NCBI RefSeq assembly: GCF_006861825.1 | Contig: NZ_VDGI01000001.1 | Span: forward strand, 264,172 to 328,171 | Reading direction: 5' to 3' | Source of the DNA: Psychrobacillus vulpis | GTDB taxonomy: Bacteria > Bacillota > Bacilli > Bacillales_A > Planococcaceae | Length of the DNA: 64,000 nucleotides | Program-made: the position numbers and the translations under genes | Shown: one piece after another, positions 17,211 through 25,926 of the stretch | How the letters are laid out: the number at the start of each line of letters is the position of its first letter | How positions within the stretch are numbered: the first letter of the stretch is position 1 | The notes under the pieces: model-generated | What the model saw: the letters and a program-made list of their open reading frames with translations, nothing else | What the model was told of the DNA's origin: nothing | Database searches by the model: none

Positions 17211-17455
17211 AAAAGACCACACTCATCCCATACAAGGGACGAGTGTGGTCGTGGTTCCACCCTAATTTTGCAACACAAAAACGTGCTACTCTCTTAAAAA
17301 GATAACGGTTTTCCCGATTACAGATACTCAGCTTCGCTTTTCCCCATAATAGCTCGAAGGTGGTAAATCATTCTTTTTTCTTCAGGGCTCTCAGCCAATG
17401 ACCCTGTTCTCTGATAAGAAAATAACGAAGATTCGTGTCCTTTTCTTTGCTTAAT
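17211..17455 (-). promoter_or_regulatory. Threonine T-box leader, middle copy
   Basis: Same organisation as the neighbours: ACC specifier in GATTTACCACC (near 17365), T-box sequence at 17250-17263, and terminator stem 17215-17250 followed by a T-run. Sequence identity with the other two copies is high, so the array probably arose by duplication. Confidence 0.92.
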
Positions 17456-17473
17456 TCATTTAATTTTAAATAC

Positions 17474-17725
17474 AAAAAACCACACCCATCCCTGGTAAGG
17501 GACGAGTGTGGTCGTGGTTCCACCCTAATTTTGCAACACAAATAAACGTGTCACTCTCTTAAAAAGATAACGGTTTTCCCGATTACAGATACTCAGCATC
17601 GCTTTTCCCCATAATAGCTCCAAGGTGGTAAATCATTCTTTTTTCTTCAGGGCTCTCAGCCAACGACCCTGTTCTCTGATAAGAAAATTAAAAGTGATTC
17701 ATGTCCTTTTCTTCGCTTGATTACT
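17474..17725 (-). promoter_or_regulatory. Threonine T-box leader, promoter-proximal copy
   Basis: The first leader after the promoter. It has the ACC specifier in GATTTACCACC (near 17630), T-box sequence AGGGTGGAACCACG at 17513-17526, and terminator 17474-17512. The terminator loop differs slightly from the other two. Confidence 0.92.
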
Positions 17726-17744
17726 CTTTATAAATATTTTTTAT

Positions 17745-17773
17745 AGTATATTCAACAAATTCTAAATAGTCAA
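17745..17773 (-). promoter_or_regulatory. Sigma-A promoter of the thrZ leader array
   Basis: On the minus strand TTGACT (17768-17773) and TATACT (17745-17750) are separated by exactly 17 bp. They lie just upstream of the first T-box. I see no other promoter before the synthetase gene. Confidence 0.85.
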
Positions 17774-17811
17774 CACTTCTTTAATACAATTTCTAATCCT
17801 TTTCTATTTAT

Positions 17812-19449
17812 CTATTCCCGTACTTGACTCTCCAAGTATTGAATTTCTTCTTCAATCAGCTTCGTATCTACTCGTTCAAATAAAGGATGAACGAATTTCA
17901 ATGTGTAGTCAGTTTTCTGAATGACTTCCCAATTGTACTCCCCGAGATTCAACATGTCTTTAACCTTTGCACTAGAGAAAGGAAGAAACGGTTCTAATAC
18001 TTGTGAGACATTTACAATGATAAATACACAAGTTAGAAGCGTATTATCACACGAATCTTTGTTTTCATTAAATTGTTTCCACGGCTGCTCCGAATCAAAA
18101 TATTTATTTGCAGATCGTATGAACTCAAAAATCTCGTCAATCGCTTGTTTAAAGCTACCAGATTCTATCAAACCTCCAACTGTCTCATACAAGTTTTGAA
18201 TTTTGTACTTTATTGCTTCATTTATTACACCACTTGATATGGTGTTGCCATACGATTTTTCTATAAATTTTAACGTACGATTAATAAAATTCCCGTATGC
18301 TCCAAGCAGTTCTGAATTGTGACTTAAAATGAATTCTCTCCAAGAAAAATCTGTATCACGGTTTTCAGGAGCATTGGTTGTTAAAAAATATCTGATAGAA
18401 TCTGGGTGATACTTCTCTAAAATATAGGGAACCCATACTGCCCAATTCTTGCTCGTAGAAAGTTTCTTTTTCTCTAACGTTAAATATTCATTTGAGACAA
18501 TATGGGTAGGTAATGTTTGATTATTTATCCCTAATAATATTGCAGGCCAGATAATTGAATGAAATGGGATATTGTCTTTACCATGTACATAGTACGAAGT
18601 AGTGTTTTCATCCCAAAACTCTTTATCATTCGACTGATGAAGAGAAGCCCATTCTTTACTTGCGGAATAGTAACCAGATACAGCCTCAATCCATACATAA
18701 ATTTTTTTATCTTCATAGCCTTTCACAGGTACACTAACGCCATTTGGCAAATCCCTTGAAACCGCTCGATCAAGGAGTCCTTCTTGAAGATATCTTTCTG
18801 ATAAGTTCAGTGCATTTTCTCTCCAATTGTCTTCTGCTCTTGCTTTGTGTATATAAGATTCCATTTCTTCTTGAAATTTACTTAAAGCGAAATAAAAATG
18901 CTCTGTCTTTCTCACTGTTGGTTCATTTCCACAAATTTTGCACTTCGGGTCTATTAGGTCTAATGGATCTAGAATGGTTGAGCAGTTATCACACTGATCT
19001 CCTCTAGAAGGATGAGAACAATTAGGACATATCCCTTCTACATATCGATCGGGAAGAAACTGCTTATCATATTCACAATATGTTTGATTTATTTCTTTTT
19101 TATAAATATGACCGTTATCTAATAATGTTAAGAAGATTTTTTGTACAACCTCGTGATGAAATTTTTCATCCGTTCTTGTATATAAATCATATGTGAATCC
19201 TAATTTTCTAAAACTGTCTAGAAATTCTTCGTGATAACGATCTGCGATTTCTTTTGTCCTCACACCTTCTTGATTTGCTCTTATGGAAATAGGCGTTCCA
19301 TTGCAATCACTTCCAGAAACGTATAATACCTTCTCTCCTTTTAAACGATAGTATCTTGCTAATATATCACCAGGTAATAATGCTGCAATATGCCCTAAGT
19401 GCAGTGATCCATTTGCGTATGGCCAAGCTCCTCCAATAAAAATACTCAT
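17812..19449 (-). CDS. metG: Methionyl-tRNA synthetase
   Basis: A 545-residue class I synthetase. The HIGH-type motif is HLGH (17-20), in [16 protein letters not shown] zinc-knuckle insertion holds CPNC, CDNC and CKIC pairs at about 140-175. The KMSKS loop appears as KKLSTSKN. An anticodon-binding helical domain follows ([12 protein letters not shown]). There is no C-terminal tRNA-binding (EMAP) domain, so it is shorter than the typical 650-residue Bacillus MetS. A methionine T-box leader lies upstream. It probably is a second MetRS; KLSTS instead of KMSKS is a notable variation of the catalytic loop. Confidence 0.93.
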   Translation of the reverse strand: MSIFIGGAWPYANGSLHLGHIAALLPGDILARYYRLKGEKVLYVSGSDCNGTPISIRANQEGVRTKEIADRYHEEFLDSFRKLGFTYDLYTRTDEKFHHEVVQKIFLTLLDNGHIYKKEINQTYCEYDKQFLPDRYVEGICPNCSHPSRGDQCDNCSTILDPLDLIDPKCKICGNEPTVRKTEHFYFALSKFQEEMESYIHKARAEDNWRENALNLSERYLQEGLLDRAVSRDLPNGVSVPVKGYEDKKIYVWIEAVSGYYSASKEWASLHQSNDKEFWDENTTSYYVHGKDNIPFHSIIWPAILLGINNQTLPTHIVSNEYLTLEKKKLSTSKNWAVWVPYILEKYHPDSIRYFLTTNAPENRDTDFSWREFILSHNSELLGAYGNFINRTLKFIEKSYGNTISSGVINEAIKYKIQNLYETVGGLIESGSFKQAIDEIFEFIRSANKYFDSEQPWKQFNENKDSCDNTLLTCVFIIVNVSQVLEPFLPFSSAKVKDMLNLGEYNWEVIQKTDYTLKFVHPLFERVDTKLIEEEIQYLESQVRE

Positions 19450-19481
19450 TTTGACATCCTCCTTTTTTAATAAAAAAAAAC

Positions 19482-19770
19482 AAAAAACCCCGTCCTAAAA
19501 AAGGACGAGGTTATGCTCGTGGTACCACCTAAATTTATAAGCAACTCTCGTTGCTTACCTTAGTGAGTATCAAATATAATACTCCGACTTTTATAACAAG
19601 TGTCGACTCTTGTCGTAGCTTACTAGTGATCAACTATGCCTCGGCGTATCGCCAAGATTCTTATCGAGTTATCTCGATAAACACCTAACAAAGTTAAACG
19701 TTCAGTACGAAGCTCAGAGGCCATTTTCAAATAAGTGTTTTTTGCTTCTTTTCAGCAGACGAAGCTCTCT
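19482..19770 (-). promoter_or_regulatory. Methionine T-box leader
   Basis: On the minus strand the leader has stem I with an ATG specifier (TTTGAAAATGGCCTCTGAGC, near 19710). The T-box AGGTGGTACCACG follows at 19518-19530, then a strong terminator (AACCCCGTCCT/AGGACGAGGTT, 19486-19512) with a T-run. The specifier matches the downstream MetRS. Confidence 0.9.
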
Positions 19771-19959
19771 TTAAAAAAACAACATCATTTTACTTTTCTC
19801 TTCATAGCATATTGAAATATTATGTTTATGAGAATATATCAAAATCAAATCAACAAGTAAAGGAAGTAGTAATAATTTTTATGAAGATTCAATAGAAAAA
19901 TTAAGGAATTGTAGTGATCCACTACTCGCCATACCTAATACCTTTTTAAATTAACCTCT

Positions 19960-21186
19960 TTATTCACTATTAACTACACTTCTTAATGAATTATCTACAC
20001 GAATGTCTTCAAATTCTTTTGCGATTCTTTCAAATGCTTCTCTAATTATTGCTCTAGGTGAGGGTAGACAGATTCTTTGGTATTGTAAACCTTCTTCTCC
20101 AAACATACTGCCGTCTTCTAGAAGCACATTCGCTTTATTGTAGATGCGATCATGTACTTCTTCCGGCGAAAGTCCAAAAGCACTGAAGTCCATCCACATC
20201 ACATAAGTCCCTTCTGGTACTTTTACTTTCACCTGAGGCATCCTTTCTGTAAGAAATTGTACTACCCAGTCTATTGTGCCATCGATATATTCTTTCAATT
20301 GCGCTAACCAATCTTCACCTTCGTTGTAAACCGCTATGAGTGCAGCTATTGTAAAAGGGGAAGCTAATTGAAAGCCCATCGTATCACTGAACGTTTTTCT
20401 TAGCCTAGGATTAGATATAATCACATTTGTACAATGAAGTCCCGCAACGTTAAATGTTTTGTTAATAGCCGTACATGTAATAATATGATCTGTATTTTCA
20501 ATGACTTTTGCGATTGGATTAAATGTATTTTCATGTCTAATTAGGTCACCGTGAATTTCGTCAGCAATAATTAACACATTATTTGCTGCGCAAATATCGG
20601 ATAGCTTTCGAAGTTCTTCTTGATGAAAGACTCTTCCTACAGGATTGTGCGGATTACAAAGGATAAACAGTTTTGTCTTTTCATCCTTTGCTTTCGTTTC
20701 GAAATCTTCAAAATCAATAGAATAATAGCCTTCGTCATCACATTTTAGTTCATTATTCACAACTTTTCTTCCGTTTTTTTCTATCGCCACTGTAAATGGT
20801 GGATACACCGGGCGCTGAATGATAACGCCATCTCCCGGATCTGTGAATGCTCTTACAGCAATATTCAAAGCGTGAACTGTTCCAGGACTATATACAATTT
20901 CGTCCTTTTTAATTTCCCAATTATGTCTCTTTTTAAACCAATGTTGAATAGCTTCATAGTATTCATCTGGAAAAACAGAATAACCAAATATTTTATGATC
21001 CACTGTTTTATGCAAAGCATCTATTAACGGCTGTGGTACTGGTAAATCCATGTCTGCAGTAAAGAGGGGTAATGTCTCTTCATCATATCGCTCTGTAATA
21101 CCTATCTCCTTAATCAATTCACCGCCGTCCCATTTAAGAGAGTAAGTTCCTCTTCGATTTACAATTTCATCAAAGTTGTATTTCAT
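19960..21186 (-). CDS. patB: PLP-dependent C-S lyase / aminotransferase, MalY/PatB type
   Basis: A 408-residue fold-type I PLP enzyme. Visible motifs are FTADMDLPVPQPLIDAL, the nucleotide-like KLFILCNPHNPVGRVF, the PLP Asp in IIADEIHGDLI, and the Schiff-base lysine in INKTFNVAGLHCTN. These belong to the MalY/PatB cystathionine beta-lyase group. It cleaves C-S bonds of cysteine conjugates or cystathionine, giving pyruvate, ammonia and a thiol. The ATG at 21186 follows GGTGGG; a longer start at 21204 has none. Asn replaces the more usual Ser before the active Lys. Single-gene unit. Confidence 0.88.
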   Translation of the reverse strand: MKYNFDEIVNRRGTYSLKWDGGELIKEIGITERYDEETLPLFTADMDLPVPQPLIDALHKTVDHKIFGYSVFPDEYYEAIQHWFKKRHNWEIKKDEIVYSPGTVHALNIAVRAFTDPGDGVIIQRPVYPPFTVAIEKNGRKVVNNELKCDDEGYYSIDFEDFETKAKDEKTKLFILCNPHNPVGRVFHQEELRKLSDICAANNVLIIADEIHGDLIRHENTFNPIAKVIENTDHIITCTAINKTFNVAGLHCTNVIISNPRLRKTFSDTMGFQLASPFTIAALIAVYNEGEDWLAQLKEYIDGTIDWVVQFLTERMPQVKVKVPEGTYVMWMDFSAFGLSPEEVHDRIYNKANVLLEDGSMFGEEGLQYQRICLPSPRAIIREAFERIAKEFEDIRVDNSLRSVVNSE

Positions 21187-21622
21187 GTAGTACCCACCTT
21201 TCAATTTTATTAAATCTTCTTGATAGCTTAAACTAGTCCTCTGACTTTCATGAAATAGTACTTATTTACTCTTCAGTGAAAAGTAGTTTAGCACCTAAAG
21301 AATTTGTCATCAAATACATTAATCAGAATATTCCTGATTAAAATGGTATATGCATTTGAACCTTTAAGTACAAAATGTTTCTGCAAACAAAACTATTTGT
21401 AAAATATCCAATATGTTACAATACAAATAACAAATTCTTCGTTTGTTCCAAAAAATTTAGAGACAGTGCCATAAACTTTTAAATAAGTTAGATCAATACT
21501 CAACAGAAGACTTTTTGAAATACCAACAAATTTCTTCTCTACTTGTTAACCTGAATCAAAAGTCAGAATGAATATAATGAAACGTGCATTGGTTAGTTAT
21601 TAATCCTTAAAGAGGTGTTGTT
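21187..21622. other. Intergenic region between divergent patB and a membrane-protein gene
   Basis: About 435 bp, AT-rich, with no supported gene. A TATAAT at about 21574 could be the -10 for the plus-strand gene, with only a poor -35. No riboswitch or palindromic operator stood out. Confidence 0.5.
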
Positions 21623-22165
21623 TTGAATTTCATCGCATGGACAATAATTGCTTGTGAAATCGGATTTTGGATTGTTATTTTACTAGGTCTAATCACAAGA
21701 TATATATTTAAAAAAGAACGACTTGGTCTTTTCTTTCTTGCTTTAACACCAGTTATTGATTTAATTTTACTTGCTATTACAGCAACCGATCTTTACAACG
21801 GAGCAACCGCAACTGGTGTTCACGCTATAGCAGCAGTCTATCTAGGATCATCTATAGCATTTGGTAAGAGCATGATTCGCTGGGCAGATGAAAAATTCCT
21901 ATATTATGTCCAAAAAGTAGGAGTAAAACCTGTTCGCAAAACTGGAATGGAATATGCTCGGCATTCGTTAAAAGGTACTCTTCAACATCTCCTTGCATAC
22001 ATTATTGGGGGAGGTCTCCTTCTCATATTAATTTATTTTATTAATGACCCTTCAAGATCAGAGGTTTTATCAGGTACATTGAAACTTTGGGGACTTATTC
22101 TTGGAATTGACTTTGTCATATCTATTTCGTACTTCATATGGCCACGAATTGCTAAACCTAAATAA
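21623..22165 (+). CDS. Uncharacterised integral membrane protein
   Basis: A 180-residue protein with five to six hydrophobic segments: 5-27, 36-56, 66-84 (weak), 118-140 and 150-172. Basic loops occur between them (KSMIRWADEKF, KPVRKTGMEYARHSLKG). No motif I recognise. The start is TTG at 21623, 7 nt after AGAGGTG. It stands alone, followed by a GC-rich repeat. Confidence 0.7.
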   Translation: MNFIAWTIIACEIGFWIVILLGLITRYIFKKERLGLFFLALTPVIDLILLAITATDLYNGATATGVHAIAAVYLGSSIAFGKSMIRWADEKFLYYVQKVGVKPVRKTGMEYARHSLKGTLQHLLAYIIGGGLLLILIYFINDPSRSEVLSGTLKLWGLILGIDFVISISYFIWPRIAKPK

Positions 22166-22255
22166 ATTACAGTAAAAGGCATGTCGACAAATGTATTATT
22201 ATGAATCAAAAAATGTATTAAGAACATAGTTATTATTGTGCTTTTCCTGTAGCAA

Positions 22256-22460
22256 TCGCTCCAGGCGGGCGCTTTCCGCGGGCTCGCGCCACGGAGACTC
22301 CTGTGGGAATAGCTTGAGCTGAAGACCCCGTAGGAAAGACACTGGCCGAACTTTATTTGGCCAGTGTCTTTGCGACGAGTAACCACAGGAGCACATGTTT
22401 TTCCAGTGACGAAGAGGCTGAAGCCAAGCCCACGGAAAGCAAAGTGGCGGGCCCCGCTGA
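22256..22460 (+). repeat. Repeat family D with internal 13-bp perfect hairpin
   Basis: A GC-rich block in AT-rich surroundings, starting near GGCGGGCGCTTTCCGCGGGC. At 22335-22371 it holds AAAGACACTGGCC/GGCCAGTGTCTTT, a perfect hairpin with an 11-nt loop. The same element occurs in the opposite orientation at 45593-45795. No genes: frames reading through it encode only repeat sequence. Confidence 0.75.
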
Positions 22461-22575
22461 TTCTCTTATACATCTCTATTCATTGTAAAAAGAATTTGTC
22501 TACAGTCTGAGGCATGTCCCTAAGTAAGGGCCATGCCTTCTATTATTGAATAGTTTGTAAAGGGGTTAATAGACT

Positions 22576-23742
22576 GTGAATAATTTGTTTATCAAAAATG
22601 AATTACAACAAAAGTGGCTCAATTGTTTGTATACATTGGAAAACAAGATTAAAAGTAAATCTGCTGAGATTGATGAGCTAGCCGTCTTTCCAATAGAAAA
22701 TGTGCATGAATTAGTAGGGATTGGCTATACGAGCCTTACATTACCGAAAAAATATGGTGGTGAAGGACTTTCAGTTTATGATATGGTGCTGTTGCAAGAA
22801 ACTCTAGCAAGCTTTGATGCTAACACAGCGCTTTCTATTGGATGGAGTTTAGGGGTAGTTGGTGAATTATTCGAAAAGAAGATGTGGAAACAAGAGAAAT
22901 TAAACTTTTTAGCGAAGGAAGTTCTAAATGGAGCACTTATTAATCGCTCAGTCAGTGAGGAACAAACAGGAAGTCCAACCCGCGGTGGTCTTCCCGGTAC
23001 AACCGCTGTAAAAAAGGACAATACTTGGGTTCTTAACGGGCGCAAAATATTCACAACCGCGTCTCCAGTACTCACATACTTTTTAACTTCTGCTTGGATT
23101 GAAGAAAAACAAAAAATTGGTTTTTTCTTAGTACACCGAGATTTATCAGGAGTATCCATAGAAGAAACATGGGACGTTGTGTCGATGCGTGGAACGAGTA
23201 GCAATGATTTAATACTAGAGGATGTTCGTCTACCTGATTCTGATTTAGTAGAGATTCCCGATTATTCCAATGGAGGAAATGTAAATGGCTGGTTACTCCA
23301 TATCCCAGCTACTTATCTCGGTGTTGCGCAAGCTGCTCGTGATTACGCAGTTCATTTCGCTAACACACATGCACCAAATAGCTTGAATGGCACGATTTCA
23401 CAGTTACCAAATGTTCAGCAGCTAATTGGTGAGATTGATTTGGAGCTTTCAAAAGCTAGGTTTGTTCTATACGGAGCTGCATCATCCTATGATGATGTAA
23501 CAACAAAAAACCTAATATCCAATGAAATTGGAGTCGCTAAGCATATTGTTACAAATTCAGCCATCACAGTTGTCGATAAAGCCATGCGCTTAGTTGGAGC
23601 AAAGAGTTTACAACGTACCAACCCATTACAGCGCTACTATCGAGATGTCCGAGCAGGTCTACACAACCCACCAATGGATGATATGACTATAAAAAAATTA
23701 GCGTTATCCGCCCTTGAGAAAGATAAAAATAAAACCGGATGA
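22576..23742 (+). CDS. Acyl-CoA dehydrogenase family protein
   Basis: A 388-residue flavoprotein-type enzyme. It has the N-terminal helical domain (LPKKYGGEGLSVYDMVLLQE), a middle beta domain with the FAD/substrate segments (SEEQTGSPT, WVLNGRKIFTTASPVLTYFL), and a C-terminal helical domain ending in LQRYYRDVRAGLHNPPMDDM. Members oxidise acyl-CoA to enoyl-CoA, or act as flavin monooxygenase relatives such as SfnB/DszC. The substrate is not evident. The start is GTG at 22576 after AGGGG. It is not in an operon with other beta-oxidation genes. Its stop is in a bidirectional terminator shared with fabI. Confidence 0.88.
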   Translation: MNNLFIKNELQQKWLNCLYTLENKIKSKSAEIDELAVFPIENVHELVGIGYTSLTLPKKYGGEGLSVYDMVLLQETLASFDANTALSIGWSLGVVGELFEKKMWKQEKLNFLAKEVLNGALINRSVSEEQTGSPTRGGLPGTTAVKKDNTWVLNGRKIFTTASPVLTYFLTSAWIEEKQKIGFFLVHRDLSGVSIEETWDVVSMRGTSSNDLILEDVRLPDSDLVEIPDYSNGGNVNGWLLHIPATYLGVAQAARDYAVHFANTHAPNSLNGTISQLPNVQQLIGEIDLELSKARFVLYGAASSYDDVTTKNLISNEIGVAKHIVTNSAITVVDKAMRLVGAKSLQRTNPLQRYYRDVRAGLHNPPMDDMTIKKLALSALEKDKNKTG

Positions 23743-23766
23743 AGATACTCACTCTTCATCCGGTTT
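23731..23766. terminator. Bidirectional terminator between acyl-CoA dehydrogenase and fabI
   Basis: AAAACCGGATGAAGA and its exact complement form a 15-bp stem around a short loop, with T-rich sequence on both strands. Confidence 0.88.
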
Positions 23767-23782
23767 TGCTATTTTTTTGTGG

Positions 23783-24562
23783 TCAGCCCATAATATTGTA
23801 GCCAGCATCTACGTAAACGATTTCTCCAGTTACACCGCTAGATAAATTACTCAGAAGTGCAACTGTCATATCGCCCACTTCTTCTTGTGTTACGTTACGT
23901 TTTAGTGGTGCTGTTTCTTCAATCTTATGCAAAATAGTATTGAATGAAGAAATTCCTTTTGCTGCTAGTGTGCGCACTGCTCCAGCAGAAACGGCATTAA
24001 CTCGAATGTTATTTTTCCCTAGATCAAGAGCCAAATATTTAACAGAAGCTTCTAATGATGCTTTGGCAACTCCCATCACGTTGTATCCTTCTAATACGCG
24101 CTCTGCTCCTAAATACGTCATAGTAACAATAGAGCCGCCTTCGGTCATGAATGGCGCCGCTTCTCGAGCGGCAGCAATTAGAGAGTATGCACTTGTATCT
24201 TGTGCAAACGCATAGCCCTCTCTAGTAGTTTGAATGAAGTCGTTCTTTAAATCTTCCGCATTTGCAAAAGCAACTGAATGGACAACTCCATGAATCACTC
24301 CTACTTCTTTACCAATCGTTTCGAATGAAGCTTTAATACTATCATCACTGTTAACATCACACTCAACTACTAATTTTGCTTCATAATTATTATCTACTAA
24401 TAACTTTTCAATCTTCCCTAACGAACGTTCTTTTCGATAAGTGAAAATTACATTAGCTCCTACTTCAAATAGAGACTTCGCAACTCCCCAAGCAAGACTA
24501 CGCTCATTCGCAACTCCCATTACTACAATATTTTTATCTTTTAGTTTAATTAAATCTTTCAT
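23783..24562 (-). CDS. fabI: Enoyl-[acyl-carrier-protein] reductase (NADH) FabI
   Basis: A 259-residue short-chain dehydrogenase of the FabI type. The cofactor region is VVMGVANERSLAWGVAKSLF. The catalytic Tyr/Lys set is in LEGYNVMGVAKASLE, and the C-terminus ends with TGEIVYVDAGYNIMG. It reduces trans-2-enoyl-ACP in the last step of each fatty-acid elongation cycle. The ATG at 24562 follows GGAGGTTCAT. A FapR operator at 24603-24619 lies in the leader, so expression should rise when malonyl-CoA is abundant. Confidence 0.95.
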   Translation of the reverse strand: MKDLIKLKDKNIVVMGVANERSLAWGVAKSLFEVGANVIFTYRKERSLGKIEKLLVDNNYEAKLVVECDVNSDDSIKASFETIGKEVGVIHGVVHSVAFANAEDLKNDFIQTTREGYAFAQDTSAYSLIAAAREAAPFMTEGGSIVTMTYLGAERVLEGYNVMGVAKASLEASVKYLALDLGKNNIRVNAVSAGAVRTLAAKGISSFNTILHKIEETAPLKRNVTQEEVGDMTVALLSNLSSGVTGEIVYVDAGYNIMG

Positions 24563-24602
24563 ATGAACCTCCAATTATTATTCGAATATACCGTACCTAT
24601 TA

Positions 24603-24619
24603 TTAGTACCAGTTACTAA
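24603..24619. promoter_or_regulatory. FapR operator upstream of fabI
   Basis: TTAGTACCAGTTACTAA matches the known FapR consensus TTAGTACCxGxTACTAA. It lies 41 bp before the fabI start, just downstream of a TATGAT that could be the -10. Confidence 0.88.
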
Positions 24620-24784
24620 TTTTATCATACCATATTTCCTTCGTTTTGTACTATCCTCCCTTGTATTTTGATTTATAATGAACGTTTTATTTTTTACGTC
24701 CATATTAGTTAGATACAAGCTTCACAACAGCAATTACTTAGTTGGCTCTTACAACTACTTGACGGTATTGGATAAAAAATTTAA

Positions 24785-24813
24785 TTGACAAATGAAATCG
24801 TTTACAATAATCT
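24785..24813 (+). promoter_or_regulatory. Promoter of the nucleoside operon with embedded cre site
   Basis: TTGACA (24785-24790) and TAATCT (24808-24813) are 17 bp apart. The spacer holds ATGAAATCGTTTACA (24792-24806), which fits the CcpA cre consensus WTGNAANCGNWNNCW. Glucose repression through CcpA/HPr-Ser-P is therefore likely. Confidence 0.78.
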
Positions 24814-24827
24814 GAATATTAATTAGA

Positions 24828-24852
24828 GAAAACGTTTTCGTAAAACGTTTTC
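24828..24852. promoter_or_regulatory. Twin LacI/RbsR-type operators
   Basis: GAAAACGTTTTC (24828-24839) and AAAACGTTTT (24842-24851) are palindromes with the central CG of LacI-family operators, 13 bp centre to centre. They lie between the -10 and the regulator gene, where binding would block transcription. Autorepression by the adjacent LacI protein is inferred. Confidence 0.72.
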
Positions 24853-24878
24853 CTAACGATAGAAACAGGTGATAATGT

Positions 24879-25889
24879 ATGGGAAAGTTAACTATCAAAG
24901 ATATTGCCAGAGAGGCAGGTGTTTCAATAACAACCGTTTCACGGGTGTTGAATAAAAAAGAAGAAGGCATGTCACAAGAAACTCGTGAGAAAGTTCTAAG
25001 AGTAATGGAAGAGTTGAATTATCAACCAAACAAACTAGCACGCGGTTTAGTAACAAAACGATCCAATATGCTGGGATTAATCGTACCGAATATATCCAAC
25101 CCTTTTTTCCCAGAGCTATGTAGGGGTGCAGAGGATGAAGCAAATAAAAGACAATACAGTCTCATCATTTGTAATTCAGATGATCAAACCCAAAAGGAAG
25201 AAAACTATTTACGGTTGTTAAAAGAACAACAAGTAGACGGAATTTTACTATCCAGTAAAGATCGTTTATCTAAAACTAGTAAAAATCAATTGCAAAGTGG
25301 CAAAATTCCTTATGTCTTATTTGACCGAGGAGAAGAAGGAAATAATTATTCAGGTGTTTTTTTAGATAATGAAAAAGGTGGTTATCTTGCTGGGAAACAC
25401 TTGACTGATTTAGGACATACCAAAATTGCATGTATGACCGGTCCACAAGATATTCGAAATTCACAACAACGACTTTTGGGATTTCAACAAGCTTTAATGG
25501 AGAATTCTGTTAATCTACTTGGATCATTCATTTTAGATGGTGATTTTCAAATGGATACAGCATACCGAGTAGCAAAAGATTTTCTACAAAATAACAATGT
25601 AACTGCAATATTTGCTTGTAATGATCTAATGGCATGTGGTATTTACCGAGCTGCTCATGAAATAGGAATTCAAATACCTGAACAACTATCTATTATTGGA
25701 TTTGATGATATTCCATTAGTAACTGCTTTAATCCCAAAACTAACTACTATTAGGCAAGGTACATACGAAATGGGAAGAAAAGCAATAGAGCTACTTATTA
25801 ATAAGATAGAGAACAACTCTTCTGAAGAAGTAGTCTTTGAACCTACTTTAATCGTTCGAGAAAGCACAGAACAAATTAGAAGAGATTAA
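24879..25889 (+). CDS. LacI family regulator, RbsR-like
   Basis: A 336-residue protein. The LacI helix-turn-helix and hinge are at 3-58 (LTIKDIAREAGVSITTVSRV, then QPNKLARGLVTKRSNMLGLI). A periplasmic-binding-like effector domain follows (SIIGFDDIPLVTALIPKLTT, RQGTYEMGRKAIELL). It is the first gene of the nucleoside hydrolase/ECF transporter/ribokinase operon, so ribose or a ribonucleoside product is the likely inducer. Twin palindromes and a cre site precede it. Confidence 0.92.
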   Translation: MGKLTIKDIAREAGVSITTVSRVLNKKEEGMSQETREKVLRVMEELNYQPNKLARGLVTKRSNMLGLIVPNISNPFFPELCRGAEDEANKRQYSLIICNSDDQTQKEENYLRLLKEQQVDGILLSSKDRLSKTSKNQLQSGKIPYVLFDRGEEGNNYSGVFLDNEKGGYLAGKHLTDLGHTKIACMTGPQDIRNSQQRLLGFQQALMENSVNLLGSFILDGDFQMDTAYRVAKDFLQNNNVTAIFACNDLMACGIYRAAHEIGIQIPEQLSIIGFDDIPLVTALIPKLTTIRQGTYEMGRKAIELLINKIENNSSEEVVFEPTLIVRESTEQIRRD

Positions 25890-25926
25890 GAGCTAGACAA
25901 TTTCATAAAAAATGAGGTATAGATTA

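Noticed and set aside
16936-17725. Tandem repeats that could be taken for a CRISPR-like or satellite array
   Set aside because: The three units of about 260 bp each contain a complete T-box with specifier, T-box sequence and terminator, so they are riboswitches.
22033-22473. Minus-strand frames across the repeat at 22256-22460
   Set aside because: They run antisense to a membrane-protein gene and through repeat family D; composition is that of the repeat.
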